From the NCBI GenBank assembly GCA_022495005.1, contig JAGYXB010000083.1, positions 620,001 through 684,000 on the forward strand: 64,000 nucleotides of DNA, in the 5' to 3' direction. Below are positions 1-12,192 of this stretch, piece by piece; the stretch's first letter is position 1, and the number at the start of each line of letters is the position of its first letter. This stretch comes from Rhyacophila brunnea (taxonomy: Eukaryota; Arthropoda; Insecta; Trichoptera; Rhyacophilidae). Both the position numbers and the translations under genes were made by a program. The notes under the pieces are model-generated. The model was not told the origin of the DNA. It made no database searches and saw nothing but the letters and a program-made list of their open reading frames with translations.

Positions 1-367
1 TACAATGCCCTTAATTTAGACAAATTCGACCAACTTAAAAATTATGCAAGAAAAATGTTCGTTATTTTTGGATCAACCTATAGGTATATGTGAACAAACA
101 TTTTCGATCATGAACCTCAATAAAAATTCTTTACGATCAAATATCTTCGATGCCCGTTTACAAGCAGTTTTGAGAATATCAACTACAAAATTAACACCTG
201 AATTTTAAAAAATGTACAACAGTTTCATTTTCTCATTATTTTTTTTGTAATGTTTATTTTTCGTGATAATAAATAGTGTATATCTAAAATGGTATTTTAC
301 TTGCGGCCCGCCGCTCATTTTGAATTCTTGAATTTGGCCCTCCATCCAAAAAGTTTGCCCCCCCCTG
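1..367 (+). mobile_element. hAT transposon, 3' end only (GTF2IRD2/Charlie-like), cut by window start
   Basis: Same family as the element at 19344-20449, read here on the opposite strand. It holds a broken version of the transposase C-terminal region around LFLDQPI and CEQTF, followed by the GC-rich end (GCGGCCCGCC, then AGTTTGCCCCCCCCTG). The outer end at 367 corresponds to the CAGGGG-type terminus of the other copy. The left end and its TSD lie outside the window; the sequence after the terminus, GTTTAGAG, would be the right copy of an 8-bp TSD. Stops and indels make it non-coding. Confidence 0.8.
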
Positions 368-433
368 GTTTAGAGTGTTTAGACGGTTAACTAATTGTAA
401 CAACGCCGATAGCCGCCTTTTTACAGAATAGAC

Positions 434-935
434 CATGGCCCCCACAAAGGGGAGGCTGACAGGGCTCTAGCCTGGGCGCCCGGGCTCAGGAGGGGCCCGA
501 CGTGGCAGATCAACTAGTTAAATTAGATAAACACACCGTAAATGTATAAGCTCTAATAGTAAAAAAGTCGCCTGCGCTATAAGACGAGTATAATTTTATT
601 TTATAATTATTTTTAGTGTCTCCTGACTAATGAAAATGACTATTTATCCAACATGGCGAAGGGTCAGATGTAACTTGGCTATCACAAAAGAGGGTCGCGC
701 TCAGTGCTTCATAATATGATGCCGAGTGCCGACAATTCAAGCTGATTTATTTAAAAATACGAAAAATCGCTAAACATACACGGAATACCCTTTATTTTAC
801 GCGGAACCCTGGAGTTCCACGGAATATCATTTGGGAAACATTACTATAGAACATTACACTGCCCTTAACCTTAGCGATAGGTTGGGGGGGCCGCCAAATA
901 TCATGGCCCACCCGCTTCAGGATGTGGGGGCCATG
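434..935. mobile_element. Non-autonomous hAT-like MITE, CATGG family, copy A
   Basis: A 502-bp element with TIRs CATGGCCCCCAC / GTGGGGGCCATG flanked by a perfect 8-bp TSD GAATAGAC (426-433 and 936-943). The 8-bp TSD and short TIRs fit the hAT superfamily. It has no coding capacity. Internal blocks shared with copies at 5721, 25585 and 51743 include 'TTAGCGATAGGT' near one end and 'AATTTTATTTTATAATTAT' inside. This copy is reversed relative to the other three. Confidence 0.85.
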
Positions 936-1550
936 GAATAGACCCACCGGTATTACTAACTGGCCGGTACCGATATGTAAGCAAACGTGCTAACGTACTA
1001 ACGTGCACTTTTCGCTTGTGCGCTATACGATTGATAACAATAATTGCTACATTCATTTGTTTTGAAAATCCCTTGGCATCGACATTGATTTAAAATTGAA
1101 ATATTCAGCATGCCAAATGCGTAACTTTTTACAGCGATTAGTTGTGGTTTTAACTTTTTATATTTGGTCTTTTTCATAAAGTGTGAATAAATTTTGACTG
1201 CACGTCAAATCCGTAGTTTTCTTTTGCCTTTCTTTGTGTCCGTTAACACTAATTGGTTTCATCTTTCTGTAGTCAATTATTTTAACTTAACAACGTGTTT
1301 TTCTCTCTACCGTCGGCTACGTCTCTTTCTATTCTTATTCGTATTCTTTTGTGCGTATTCTGTGCTGTATTGAACGCTAAGTTTACAGGAATTCTAACCT
1401 TCCTAGCTGGATGAGAACAAATCTCTTTCGTTGTCTGAATCATCAAATATACTACATGCCCAAAGAAAACTAGAAACCACAATAACCCATCGGCTCAACT
1501 AAAGGTTGGAAAGATTTGAGTAGTTTTCACCTTTCGGCGAGATTCTATTA
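936..1550. other. Gene-free stretch
   Basis: AT-rich sequence with no coding region or repeat boundary that I can support. Confidence 0.5.
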
Positions 1551-1840
1551 GGCCTGCAGCCCTATGTTCTAACTAGTGATATAAAGTCACCCGACGACAT
1601 GACATAATTGTGACGTCAGCCAATACACGCTCGAGGCAAGCCGTTCAATGCACACGGCTCACCATAGATATTATTATGCTGAAACACCTATTTGTGTATG
1701 GGGATAATGGATAACGCCACTATTTTAGTAGCGTTATATTCTCGAATGCTATTATCACTCCGGTAGTACGTCACAATGATGTCATACGACGTCATGTCGA
1801 CCGGGCGACTACAACTCGCAAGTTCTAACATAAGGCCCCT
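1551..1840. repeat. Foldback MITE with roughly 70-bp arms
   Basis: The left arm (about 1551-1620, with GTTCTAACTAG then GTCACCCGACGACATGAC and ATTGTGACGTC) is an imperfect reverse complement of the right arm (about 1766-1840, with GACGTCATGTCGACCGGGCGAC and GTTCTAACATAAGG). The core ACATGACxTAATTGTGACGTC also occurs in the small palindrome at 27873-27967, so the two seem related. No clean TSD was found. Confidence 0.6.
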
Positions 1841-3357
1841 GGTCGACAAGGCACTTACTTCAATTGGAAATGTAATATAAGTCACCCGGTCTTAGTTCCA
1901 CCTTATGTGTCGACTTCGTGTCGTCTTCAGCCAGATGTAAAGAAGGATTCACTGCTACGAAAGGTCTTCAACCTTTTCTTAATAGAATCCTGGCGTGTTA
2001 CCAATGACGGATTTACTATAGGACTAAAGCCCAGAGCCCCCGAACCTGCAGGGCTCTGGATGCCAAAAATTAATTGAAAAAATCCATGGAAAAATTGCCA
2101 AATATGCAAACTTTTAGAAGATAGTAACAGCCCAATTTTAAGTACATTTCCAAATACTCGAATTGGTTTTAGAATTTCTCTTGATATACTTACCTGCAAC
2201 TAATTGCCAATGATAAAAGGTCGGTTTCCACCAGTGTTGCCATCGTTTTCTATGTTGATTATTGTACCAAAGGGTAAAAATTATAGTATTTCTGAGAAAA
2301 CTATAAGTACAGGAACATTTTTTGTCTCGAATCCTTCAAAATTAGTATATTTACCTAAAATTATAGTATTTTACATTTTTCGCGGAATAAAAATTATAGC
2401 AAAATCGACTAAGTTAACTTGTTTTAAATATGAACGAGCCTAAAATGTTTAAAATATATTTTTTTGATGAATTATTATTTAATTATGTTTTAAGTTGGGT
2501 TTTTGGGTGCCCCAATGCGTGTTAATTAGCCCATGGCCCCTTCAAGTGTAGGAAAGCTGACCCCGCGTGTTGCGCATCATGAATTAATATTCTTTTATAA
2601 GGTTGTTTTATGGGCTGTTAATATTACAGAAAAAAGCTGTTTAATTCAATAATATTGCTTGACACTTTCGTGGCGTTTTGTTATCTTTTTTTAATATTTG
2701 TGCTGTCACGGTGTGATCTCTCTTCTCCTTTTTGAACGAATATGCTGTGAATTACGCTTATCTAAGCTAGCCTGAACTGAATGGGGAATGAATTAGGCAC
2801 ATTTTGACTAATTTTGCTCATTGTTAAATGAGAATTGTGATAGGTGTATGTTTACGAATTCTGATTGCGGATCTAACAATAATGATTTATGTAAATAATA
2901 TTTATCTGACAAAGTAAAATACTCTGCAGGTATTAACTGCGTGGAAAGCTCCAGGATACGGTCATTAGTTTGTCGGTCAGTGGGTGAAAGTCGCGTGACA
3001 CACTGACGTTTTGTGCTGTCAATATGATCCAAGGGCAAGGTCGAACGATTTTTATTAATTTAACACTGGATATACATATTATTTTATTCTATTTTGCTAT
3101 GTGCTGTGCCTGGCGGAACAGTCTATGTCTTAGTTAATCTAACTTAAATCTCCAAAGTGTGGCCTTTTTATATCCATTGTCATATTAGTTACGATTACAG
3201 ACATACAGGCGACCCTCGACTTTCGAACCTTCTACAGGTTCTACAGGTATAATCGTGAATAATATATTTTTGTATGAATCGAGGTTATTTGAATAAAAAG
3301 ACGGGTGATCAGTGCTGCGCTTTAGAGAAATAAAAAATAACAGTTTTCGTAAAATAA
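1841..3357. other. Gene-free stretch with one CATGG-family fragment
   Basis: No convincing gene. Around 2532-2566 a CATGGCCCCTTC terminus followed by an AAGCTGACCCC-like block resembles the end of the CATGG hAT MITE, so it is probably a truncated copy. Other short open frames here lack recognisable domains. Confidence 0.45.
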
Positions 3358-3359
3358 TA

Positions 3360-4267
3360 CGAGGGTTGTCCAAGAATTAAAGACCTTTATTCATTTTTGG
3401 CGACGCGGATGTTATTTCGCAAAAGATGGCAGCCTTTCCTCTCCAGAACGAGCGATGAGCCGGCTCGGTAGCTGCTTCAGAATGACCTTTGTGTCTGTCT
3501 GAGATGGACGCTCCGCTGTTGAATCCCGCCGCCTGTAAGGTGCGTTCAATCATTCGATTTCTCAACCAGGAAGGGAGTCCACTCTGTTGAAATCTATCAT
3601 CGTCTCACATCCAATTATGGTAATGTGATGTACCAGCGGAATGTCAGGAAGTGGTGTACTGAGATTTCGAGTGGTAGAACGAGTGTTCATGATGAGGAGG
3701 CGAGGGGAAGGAGGTCCTCAATTAGTGACGTTTTGTTAAGAAAATCAATGATAGAGTTCGTGAAGATCGCCGTCTGACAGTCCGTGAGCTCAAAATTTTA
3801 ATCCCAAGCGTCAGTAAGTTTACCATACAAACAATTTTGAGGGGAAAATTGGGGTATGCAAAAGTGTGCTCATTGGGTGCCCAAAATGCTGACGGAAGTT
3901 CACAAACAAAATTGTGTGAAAAGCACAGTGTTTTTGAACCTTTTGGGCTCATTCAAATGGGATGTCCTCCGTCATCCTGCTCATATCCCCGAACTGGCGC
4001 CGAGTTATTTCAATCTTTTTCTTCACCTGAAGCTACATTTGGCCAGAAAATGTTTTGAGACCGACGAGGACGTGGAGGAAGAGGTGAGAACATTTTTGAG
4101 GACGGCGGCGGCGGAGTTCTACGACAACGGAATCATGGACCTAGTGCCATGGCTCACCAAGTGCATAGATCGTAATGGGGACTACGTCGAAAAATAGTGG
4201 GGATATGTACCTAAAATTTTCCTGATTTTTAAAATAATAAAGGTCTTTAATTCTTGGGCAACCCTCG
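3360..4267 (+). mobile_element. mariner-type transposon, internally deleted
   Basis: TIRs of about 32 bp begin CGAGGGTTGTCCAAGAATTA on the left and are mirrored at the right by TAATTCTTGGGCAACCCTCG. Both sit directly against TA (3358-3359 and 4268-4269), the TSD of Tc1/mariner elements. The length is 908 bp; complete mariners of this type are about 1.25-1.3 kb, so roughly a third is missing from the centre. The remaining coding pieces are described separately. Confidence 0.93.
3535..4197 (+). pseudogene. mariner transposase remnant
   Basis: Read on the plus strand, pieces of a mariner transposase remain in order. First comes the N-terminal helix-turn-helix part (GVHSVEIYHRL, then SGRTSVHDEEARGRRSS). 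A frame change follows near 3740-3850. Then come HWVPKMLTEVHK and, after a deletion, HPAHIPELAPSYFNLFLHLK, FETDEDVEEEV and FYDNGIMDLVP, ending DYVEK and stop at 4197. The segment with the first two catalytic aspartates is missing. The position normally held by the third aspartate in the APSD-type motif is changed (APSYF). It cannot be an active enzyme, though the TIRs could be mobilised by an intact relative. Confidence 0.9.
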
Positions 4268-4426
4268 TACTATTAAAAATAACCTGAACATATTGAATTC
4301 GAGGTAAACCGAATGTTTATGCAGAACATTGATCCGCGTTACTATACACTGCATGACAGTGCATGACATACACATATTATAACTTACAACCAAGGCCCAC
4401 TAAAACAGTGATCATGAAACCTATAC

Positions 4427-5095
4427 CAGTGGTCGCGAACCTATGGCACGTGAGATGATTTTGCATGACACACGTTTGAAGTGAAAAAAATACCTATAAT
4501 AATAATAAATGAATAAAAAATAGCACGCATATATTCTTTAAAAATAAGCATTAGGTACGTTTAATATTATATAGGTCGGTCCTTAGACTTTATGCGTCAC
4601 ATATGATATATATAGATTGAAATTGAAATTATCGCACTGACCTCATTAGGCGGCGGAGGATGCCGCGCCGCGAACCTCTAATTTTTATCGATTTACAATG
4701 CTTGAGACCACTGTAGCGAGAGAATGTCTCATCTGATTGGAGGAATTCTGGTGTCAATTTGTGCGTAAAGAACCAAACTAATTAATAAGTTAACAAACAA
4801 TTTCATTTCTACCCACAAAAAAATCACTAAAACAAATGATAAACAAAGACTTGGTGAAGCTAGTAGTAGTAATTCTGGCAGACAGTTCAAAATTGGTGGA
4901 CCGAAATGTATGGCGTAATTGAAAAAAGTGATAAAGCTATATGTGTGTTATGTTTTATAAGTGGCATCCAGAACATCGTCATTATTTCTTAGAATTTTTA
5001 AAAACTATTTTTTGTTATAACTGCTCGGCACGTCAGTTAAAAAATAATATTTGGGAAATTTTGGCACGCGTACGTAAAAAGGTTCGCGAACCCTG
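4427..5095 (+). mobile_element. hAT-like element with broken BED-finger region
   Basis: Termini CAGTGGTCGCGAACC (left) and GGTTCGCGAACCCTG (right) form hAT-style TIRs of the CAGTG/CAGGG type. Flanks share only CTATA, so the TSD is decayed or the edges are slightly off. Inside, at about 4895-4965, a plus-strand frame reads WWTEMYGVIEKSDKAICVLC. This resembles the zinc-binding start of ZBED/FAM200-type hAT transposases and runs out soon after. It is probably a deletion derivative of such an element. Confidence 0.65.
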
Positions 5096-5720
5096 CTATA
5101 GGACATGTACTAATCATTCTGCAGTGGCACCGTAGGCCATTTGCGGATGTATTGTAATAATTATTGTTTGTTGCTGTGCTTGTTTCAAAGCTATGTAGCA
5201 AATAATTAATACCATTTCAACTGCAAGCCGCTATTGCCGATCCATGGTGCTACTGAAGTATACCTACTGATTTACCTATAATCCATAACACAATGAAAAC
5301 AATACATACATTGTAAACATAAAACATTAAGTTTCCAAAATTATATGTAAGTATAAAAAAAATACTTTTTCATATTAGAATTACAAAGTTAAACTATTAT
5401 TTAGAGTGCAGATTAAGTTCAATCGTTACCTGAATTTTACAAATAATAATGGCTTATCAAGGTTACCTGAATGCGTTTTATCACACGTTAAAACAACCTT
5501 ACTTTACTTGTTAGCGTTTCTCTATCTGTCGTTTCTTTGTTGATAAGCTAATTAGTGACTATTTTTAGGATTTACGACAATGCCCGTGCGGCGACCTCTG
5601 CTAATGAACTTGGCATTTGAGTGGTCAGGTAAATGACTAATAGTAATATTCTTTTTCGTTCATGACTGAGGATCGTGACCCGGATGATTTTGCAGCCTTG
5701 CCGATGGCTTGGGTTAACCC
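5096..5720. other. Gene-free stretch
   Basis: AT-rich, no coding region or element edges that I can support. Confidence 0.5.
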
Positions 5721-6229
5721 CATGGCCCACACATCCTGAAGCGGACCCCTCTACCTATCGCTAAGGTTCAGGGCAGTGTGATTTTCGACAGTAGTGTTCC
5801 TCAAGATGGTTTTCGCGGAACCCAGAGTTAATATGATTCTGTGTATTTTCAGTGATTTATTGAGTTATCGGCACTCATCATCATATTATTATTATGAAGC
5901 ACTGATCCCTTCCTCTTTTTGTAGTAGCCAAGTAACATGCAACCCATCGGCATATTGGGTAAATAGCAAAGAGATTGGACTCGATCTCTTTGGTAAATAG
6001 CCATTTTATAAGTCAGGAAACACACTTAAAATAATTATAAAATAAAATTCTACTCGTGCATTATTATTTAATTGCATCAATGATCATATTACATCAGACT
6101 GCATCGCATATTCATGTATTTTAAAATGTAAATATTATTTTACTATTCAAGCAAATTTGTGGTGTGTTTTGCTCACTTAACTGGTCGACCAAGCTAGAGC
6201 CCTTTCAGCCTCCCCTTGTGGGGAGCATG
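5721..6229. mobile_element. CATGG-family hAT MITE, copy B
   Basis: Starts CATGGCCCACACATCCTGAA and ends CCTTGTGGGGAGCATG. Flanks GTTAACCC (5713-5720) and CTCAACCC (6230-6237) match at 6 of 8 positions, as expected for an old 8-bp TSD. The interior shares CCTATCGCTAAGGTT, the block reading ...TATTATGAAGCACTGA, and ACACACTTAAAATAATTATA with the other copies. The short open frame at 5794-6000 lies wholly inside this repeat and is not a gene. Confidence 0.8.
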
Positions 6230-7250
6230 CTCAACCCCCTCGGGGTTTAGCGGCACGCAAAGTCTTTATCAAAGAAAAACTCTTCGTCCTCTTTGACCTT
6301 TTGACACACTTAACCAAATACCTAGCGTATTTCCCGATTGTCATTCTCACTGCGGACTATGATACAAAAAATGAGAGTCCCGACCAAGCAAATCGATGAC
6401 AGTCTATTGGAGTTCACTGAGGTAATCGCGATAGCTTATGACGTGTAAGTAAGTATTAAAAAAAAAATGCGGATAATCTAAAATTCATGACACCTTTAAA
6501 TACAGAGGCGTCAAGTCGAGATATTGAGGCTGTGTAGGTATAAAAAAAAACTTTTCATTAGTGCGACAGACCAAATAGTTTAATAGTATCTTATTATTCA
6601 ACATTCCAAACCGTTCCCGCAGAAATTCTCTGCGATTCGTAGCTACATAATATTATTCATATTATCGTTTGATGATAGCCTTTTAAGTTTGTTTGATTGG
6701 ACAATCTTGGTGGTTACAATACTAAACTGAATGACAACATGTTTGATTAATGTATGTTGTGCATAATAATGTAGACCAATTGCTTTTGCAGAAATATTCA
6801 CTGAGTCAAAAACCTCTGATGGATGGTTTCTATGGATTTTCCTACAATGTTAACATAGACTGCATATCGGGTTATTTATATTCATTATCGAATTAATTAT
6901 TTTAATTTATATATATCCTGATCATATTCTATATAGGTATAGTATAATAGCAGTAGGGCTAAACTTACGCCTGTCATCAATTCTAGCCAAAAAATTAAAG
7001 AAAACCTTCCTCTAGGACAGGGATGGCGAACCTTTTTGAGAAGTGGGTCAAATTTCGTTCATTATTTTTTTTCGTAATAGTCACTAAGTCACATATTTCA
7101 AAATATATCCATAAAAAAATAGCGCCTTTTTTATTAGAGAAAATTTATTTGTACACATCCGAATACTAAAAAACATAAAGAAACAATAATAGTATTTGTC
7201 GATATAGGAATAATGTATTATTTAAGTACCAAACTTCATTTACCGATTGT
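6230..7250. other. Gene-free stretch with a hAT-like left end
   Basis: No gene seen. At 7018 the sequence CAGGGATGGCGAACCTTTTT looks like the terminus of a hAT MITE, but I could not find a matching right end or TSD. Confidence 0.4.
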
Positions 7251-7254
7251 TTAA

Positions 7255-7751
7255 GGGGATCCTATATGCCAACAAGCTTGCAATTTGTGAATGTTTTTTG
7301 ATAATTTACAATTTTATATTTATATCAAATCGAGCTTAAATGTTTGGACCATACCTAAATAAGATTTCATATAAATAAAAAGGATTTCAAGTTATACACA
7401 TTTATATTTTATTTAAAAATCATTGTTTTTTAAAATATATATAAAATATATTAAAACTATGAATTAGTCAAAAATCTAAACGGTAAAAAATTGACAACTT
7501 AAACTTAATTTTAATAATAAATATAACCATAAAAATAATGTAATAATAACGTAACCTATGTACCAAATATGTGACAAATTCACATTTTTTTTACAATTGT
7601 AAGTTTATCTTTGACTTTAAAATTTTTTAAATGTTTTCAGATACATATTTATTAATTAATATAGTTGACATTGTAAATTATCAAAAAAAAAATCTCAAAT
7701 TGCAAGCTTCGTATTTTCTCGCTAGGTTCTCTGTTGGCATATAGGACCCCC
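7255..7751. mobile_element. TTAA-target MITE (piggyBac-like ends)
   Basis: Left end GGGGATCCTATATGCCAAC and right end GTTGGCATATAGGACCCCC are inverted copies directly bordered by TTAA (7251-7254 and 7752-7755). The 497-bp interior is AT-rich and non-coding. A TTAA TSD with G/C-run ends is typical of piggyBac-type transposition. An open frame on the minus strand at 7681-7932 crosses the right boundary and is rejected as a gene. Confidence 0.75.
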
Positions 7752-7819
7752 TTAAAATAGTTGTGTCTGTAGTAATAGTGTGCACAGCCATAGCGGTACA
7801 CTGGCATAAATTTAAGTGA

Positions 7820-7990
7820 CATGGCGTAGAGAACTGAAATGGGGCCTGGTATCGTGGAGGACGGAAGAGCTCGGTAGAATTATAAAGTTCATCAACAAAA
7901 TTGGAGAAAAGACCTGGACAACGGATCCTCACTCAGAGGAGAAGAGCAATCTGGCGGTGGGTCAGTCAATACCTGGAAAGACACCTAAAA
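7820..7990 (+). mobile_element. LINE fragment, ORF2 3' end
   Basis: Shares the order GAAGAGCT[C/A]GG, AATTATAAAG, AACA[A/G]AAT[T/A]GGAG, GACCTG, ACGGAT and GAGAAGAG with 62170-62300, where the block follows a LINE endonuclease remnant. Read together these suggest the 3' end of one non-LTR retrotransposon family. The short open frame here (ELGRIIKFINKIGEK...) may be its decayed C-terminus. No tail or TSD is clear. Confidence 0.5.
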
Positions 7991-8650
7991 TATTAATTCA
8001 ATATTACCTATAGTTAAATTTATTTTTTAACTCGAAACGGAGACTAGTATTTACAAGGTAAATGTGCCCCTTATTATACTAACGTGTTGATTGCATGTTA
8101 GTTTTTTTCTTAGCGTTTAGTTAGTTAACTTATCAATGTCGTGCGCAAACACGGATATGTTTTCTTTGTCCCCGAAGTACATCGTTTACATATTATTCAT
8201 GAGGTTATTTGAATCAAATGTAACAATCTCAGTGGATATCTGATGCAGAGAATGCTGTCGTATGTTCGTGTGACTCATGAATTTATACTTAATGCCGTTC
8301 TCGTATTCTGAAATGTCATGTCAAAAGTAAAGTGCATTGTAATGAAAGATGTGACATAAATAGTATCTTTTACATTTATCTACTTAAATCGGTGATGGCC
8401 AGTCTTTCATTTCATGATAGTCTAATTGGATTCCAAAAACTATTTGGGAGTCCCATTTATCTAATTACGTACCTACTCAATAATAATTCTCCAAACCGAT
8501 TATTTTACAAAACAACACGGTGTCGCCGGGTTTTTAAAACACCCCCGATATGATAATATTATGTTCTGTTCGTTTTTTGATGCGGGGTAGTTTTGTAAAA
8601 ATTTGTTCTGCGAACCACTTAAAATCTAAATTATTAATATATGTAATTAA
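7991..8650. other. Gene-free stretch
   Basis: AT-rich; no supported features. Confidence 0.45.
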
Positions 8651-8652
8651 TA

Positions 8653-8797
8653 CGATGGCCGAGCGGTTACGCGCCAGGCTTATAATGTCGTGAGTTTGAA
8701 TCCTGGGTTTGGCTAATTCACATGTTGTTTTTCAATGTGCTGCCTCAAGGCGTTGTAAATGCACATACAGGTTAATTATTACAAAGGTGCCCGTTGA
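8653..8797 (+). repeat. tRNA-derived SINE
   Basis: The head GATGGCCGAGCGGTTACGCG resembles a Leu/Ser-type tRNA A box. After the shared TATAATGTCGTG comes a B box, GTTTGAATCC. The body CACATGTTGTTTTTCAATGTG is shared (with few changes) with copies at 31373-31462 and 46230-46344. No acceptor-stem pairing is present, so this is not a functional tRNA gene; RNA polymerase III boxes plus a shared non-tRNA body make it a SINE. Confidence 0.75.
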
Positions 8798-8799
8798 AT

Positions 8800-9985
8800 T
8801 TAAATAACCAAATCAACTGTTTTTTATGAATATATTTTTAAGCGTTCATATTTTTATAGTCATGTTTACACGAGAAACTGGTTATTAAATAAACAAAAGA
8901 ATTCAATAAATACCATAATAGCACGATTGCTGGAATTTTGATTATTTTACCATAAAACAATCGTGTTTATTTTCTTTAAAGATTGCAGATGTAGGTACCA
9001 AGGATTACAATCCCGGATACGGCTGAAACAAGTGAAAAACTGGTTAATATTTTTTTCAGTATATACCACATTTAATCGCACTTTCTTGGTTGATGATTAA
9101 ATACAAGTGATACATCTGTATATTATTTAGATCCCGTAATACCGTGAGAGTTGGGTAGTTTTCCACAATTTCAATACACTTTTATTTGCAAATCAACCAC
9201 ATTGAAACTTAGTGTCTGATTTTTTTGGAATCACTTCTTAACTCACTTGTCATTGTCTGCATCTTCCCACAAAATATCATCCTCTGTGCCATCAAAAGCA
9301 TTAGTGATGCAGCATTTATTGTAAGAATATTCCACTACTGTCTTCTGGAATTTATTCCATGCAGCTGACGTGATGATTCATCACAACTGTAAAATTTTTC
9401 AGCAATTGTAAGATGCCATCGATTATAAATCGCACCCTGAATTCAGAGACACCAAAATAGGAAAAAAACATGCGTCTTATAATCGAGGAAATACGGTAAT
9501 ATAATTAATATTCTTACAAGTATTTCAAGCAAGTGATTATATAAATACGTCAATATGCAATTAAAAAAATATTTTTATTAATAAGATTTTAGCTTTAGAT
9601 AGTCGCCTAGTATGGAGTTTTCGCCACTGATAGATATGTGATATAAACGCAATAAATTTTCAGTTAATAAATAATAAATTGAGTATTCCACCAACTTTTA
9701 ATAAACTTTAATTTAGTTATCATTATTTTGTATATAAACAATGTTGGACACCAGTCAAGACGGCTATGCAAGTATAATGAAATTTTGAATAACGACATGT
9801 CATCACTCGAAACGTGGTGATTGGCAAATGAATGCATGTTGAATATTAAAAAGTCTACTTTGTGTGTTTAGCATGCCGTGTTTCAAGAATTTGAAGAAAA
9901 AGTCCAGTTTATTTTACACAGGTCCGCATTGAAAATAGTATAATGTTAGGTACTTATACAATAATAAATAAATATGTGCCTATTT
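8800..9985. other. Gene-free stretch
   Basis: AT-rich with short homopolymer runs; no coding region supported. Confidence 0.45.
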
Positions 9986-9987
9986 TA

Positions 9988-10400
9988 AAACGTTTTTATT
10001 AGCTAGTATTCTTATTTGTCCGGTACAAATCTTGCAATCGACTTATAACTAACTTCCCGACTAGCTAGATATTTGAAACTTTTAGAATGTATCAGAACAC
10101 GATGCCAATGCATTCTTATAATGCTTTTAGCCATCTTTAAGCAGAATTGAATTCATTTTCAGTTAATTTTGTTTTGTATGGAAAGTTATTTCAGAAAAAT
10201 CTGTCAAAAGTAAAAGACTATTATCGGTTGCTAAGCCGGTGGCCCTAGCAACTAAATTATTAATATATACGTGCGTTACTATGGAAATCAAAATGAAATG
10301 TCAAAATGACATTTCAGTATTCTATATTTGTTTGTTTGTTTGTTTGTTTTTTATCAACTTCATATCAAGTACAAGTTTGAGCATATTGATCATAAAAATT
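9988..10400. repeat. Dispersed repeat, copy 1
   Basis: Closely matches 28356-28765 in the same orientation: TTTTATTAGCT[A/C]GTATTC, ACAAATCTTGCAATCGA, AACACGATGCCAATGCATTC, TTTTAGCCATCTTTAA, CGTGCGTTA and TATTCTATATTTGTTTG occur in the same order and spacing. Neither TIRs nor a protein remnant is visible, so the class is unknown. The open frame at 10239-10493 falls in this repeat. Confidence 0.75.
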
Positions 10401-11739
10401 TCATTTTATCTTGTAAGTAATTATTTAATATATGTATATTATTCTACAGTGACGACAGAAGCGATTTGCAGTTGTATTGGTTTTGTTTGCTAGCATTGAA
10501 ACAGTAATTCTATCAAATACGCCAATACACCTGTGAATCGCCAATGGTCACTGCAGAATGATTTACCACTACCACTGCACACGAACTCACGGAGCACTGT
10601 TTGTAAAATCACGTATTATTAGCGATGCTGGGATTGATATTTTTGGGTGAAACACACAACAACACCATAAGTATTTTAATTTTAAAGAAAAAAGTACTTA
10701 CAGTTCATTTTGTATGTTCTTTATAAGACCACCAATTTGAGTCTGATGCTATTTTCTGATTTACATGTAATTATTTTTTTATCTTCGTGTATTTTATTAA
10801 ACTTTTTTACACGTGGACTTTTTAAAAATTTCAAAATCAATCAAATACAAAATTTTATGTATTCACGAGTTTATAAATAATCTCGATAACGTCTCATCGG
10901 TACCTACATTAGTTTTAAATATCGGTTATGCTAAAGTAATCAATTATTATAATATTAAATTGATAACTATGAAATGCGGTGTTTCGTATCATTCTCCTTG
11001 TTGTATCTACCTATTTAAATTATGTTCAATATCTTTATAAATTACATATTTTCTATATTGGGCCCAATTGCGCCCCTGACTGGTGAAATACGCCCCTGGT
11101 CGCCACCATCAAAAGCGCCTTTATTTTTCTGGGAGCGTCCCACGACGAACTCCCCATGTCCCTGGTCGTGAACGGCTTTTATTTTAATAAGAGTGCTTCC
11201 CAAGATTTATCGCGTCATGGCACCCTATTGAAATCATAATTTTTTCGCAGCACACTGAAAAATACTTACATATTCGTCTTTCCATGTTATACCCAACACC
11301 CACATAAATTACTAAGTTAAATAATATTTTTCCCAATGCAGGCCTGTTCGAAATAATTTTGTTAAATGCAGTACCGTCGCGTACTGAGCACTTCGTTGTT
11401 TGCCCAATTGCAGTCCAGCATACGAAAGCCGTCGAGAATTCGGCCTACTAGACAGCAGAGGCGGAAGAAGATGACATGCTCCGTCGACTTCTTATTGCAA
11501 ACCCAAAAACATTATTTCGTGCTTATTGGTTGGCATTTTTTTTCAACCGTTTTCAATTCAATACTAGCCAGTTTAATGATGCAATGATGCCCACCCTGTT
11601 TAATCAGTGTACATATATTATGCAGCTACCATATGGCTGAAATTTATGATTTTTTTAATTGTACGAATTGTATAATAAAGTTTAAATGTTATGATTTCTT
11701 TTATTGTGTTAACTGTCAATCATGTTGGAAATGCGTTGT
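10401..11739. other. Gene-free stretch
   Basis: AT-rich. The open frames at 10813-11040 and 11366-11587 show no recognisable domain, and the second is arginine/serine-rich chance-like sequence. Confidence 0.4.
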
Positions 11740-12192
11740 ATTATTGATTTAATTTAATAAAACGCATTTTTTTTAGTACTTTTTCCACTTTTAATAAATA
11801 AATCTGGACCGGTTTCGTCCGCCTCAGGAGGACATTTTCTACTGAATAATCTTTACAAAACAGGCATCTATCATAACAAATTCAAAAAAATTAACATAAA
11901 ACAAAATATGAAGGAATAAGTACTTACAATAACATTTCAATATATGTATCACCAAACAAATATTTATGATTAACCAATATTTTTAATAACACAATACATT
12001 TGATTAGTAAGTAATTCATTTACAATATTACTTACCACTTGATGGACAAACGAATATGAACGAAAATATGAGTCAAATTATTGTAAAAATGTAAATGTAA
12101 AAAAAGGCGGACGAAACCGGTCCAGGTTTATTTATTTATTAAAAGTGGAAGACATACTAAAAATTTGCGTTTTATTAAATTAAATCAATAAT
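11740..12192. mobile_element. MITE with TIRs of about 90 bp
   Basis: The left arm (ATTATTGATTTAATTTAATA... through CTGGACCGGTTTCGTCCGCC) and the right arm (GGCGGACGAAACCGGTCCAG... through TATTAAATTAAATCAATAAT) are near-perfect reverse complements over about 90 bp. The interior is non-coding. No clear TSD; superfamily unassigned. Confidence 0.75.

Noticed and set aside
9140..9175. Second copy of the AGAGTTGGGTAGT hAT end
   Set aside because: Only about 15 bp match the end at 63733; no partner end, TSD or subterminal similarity.
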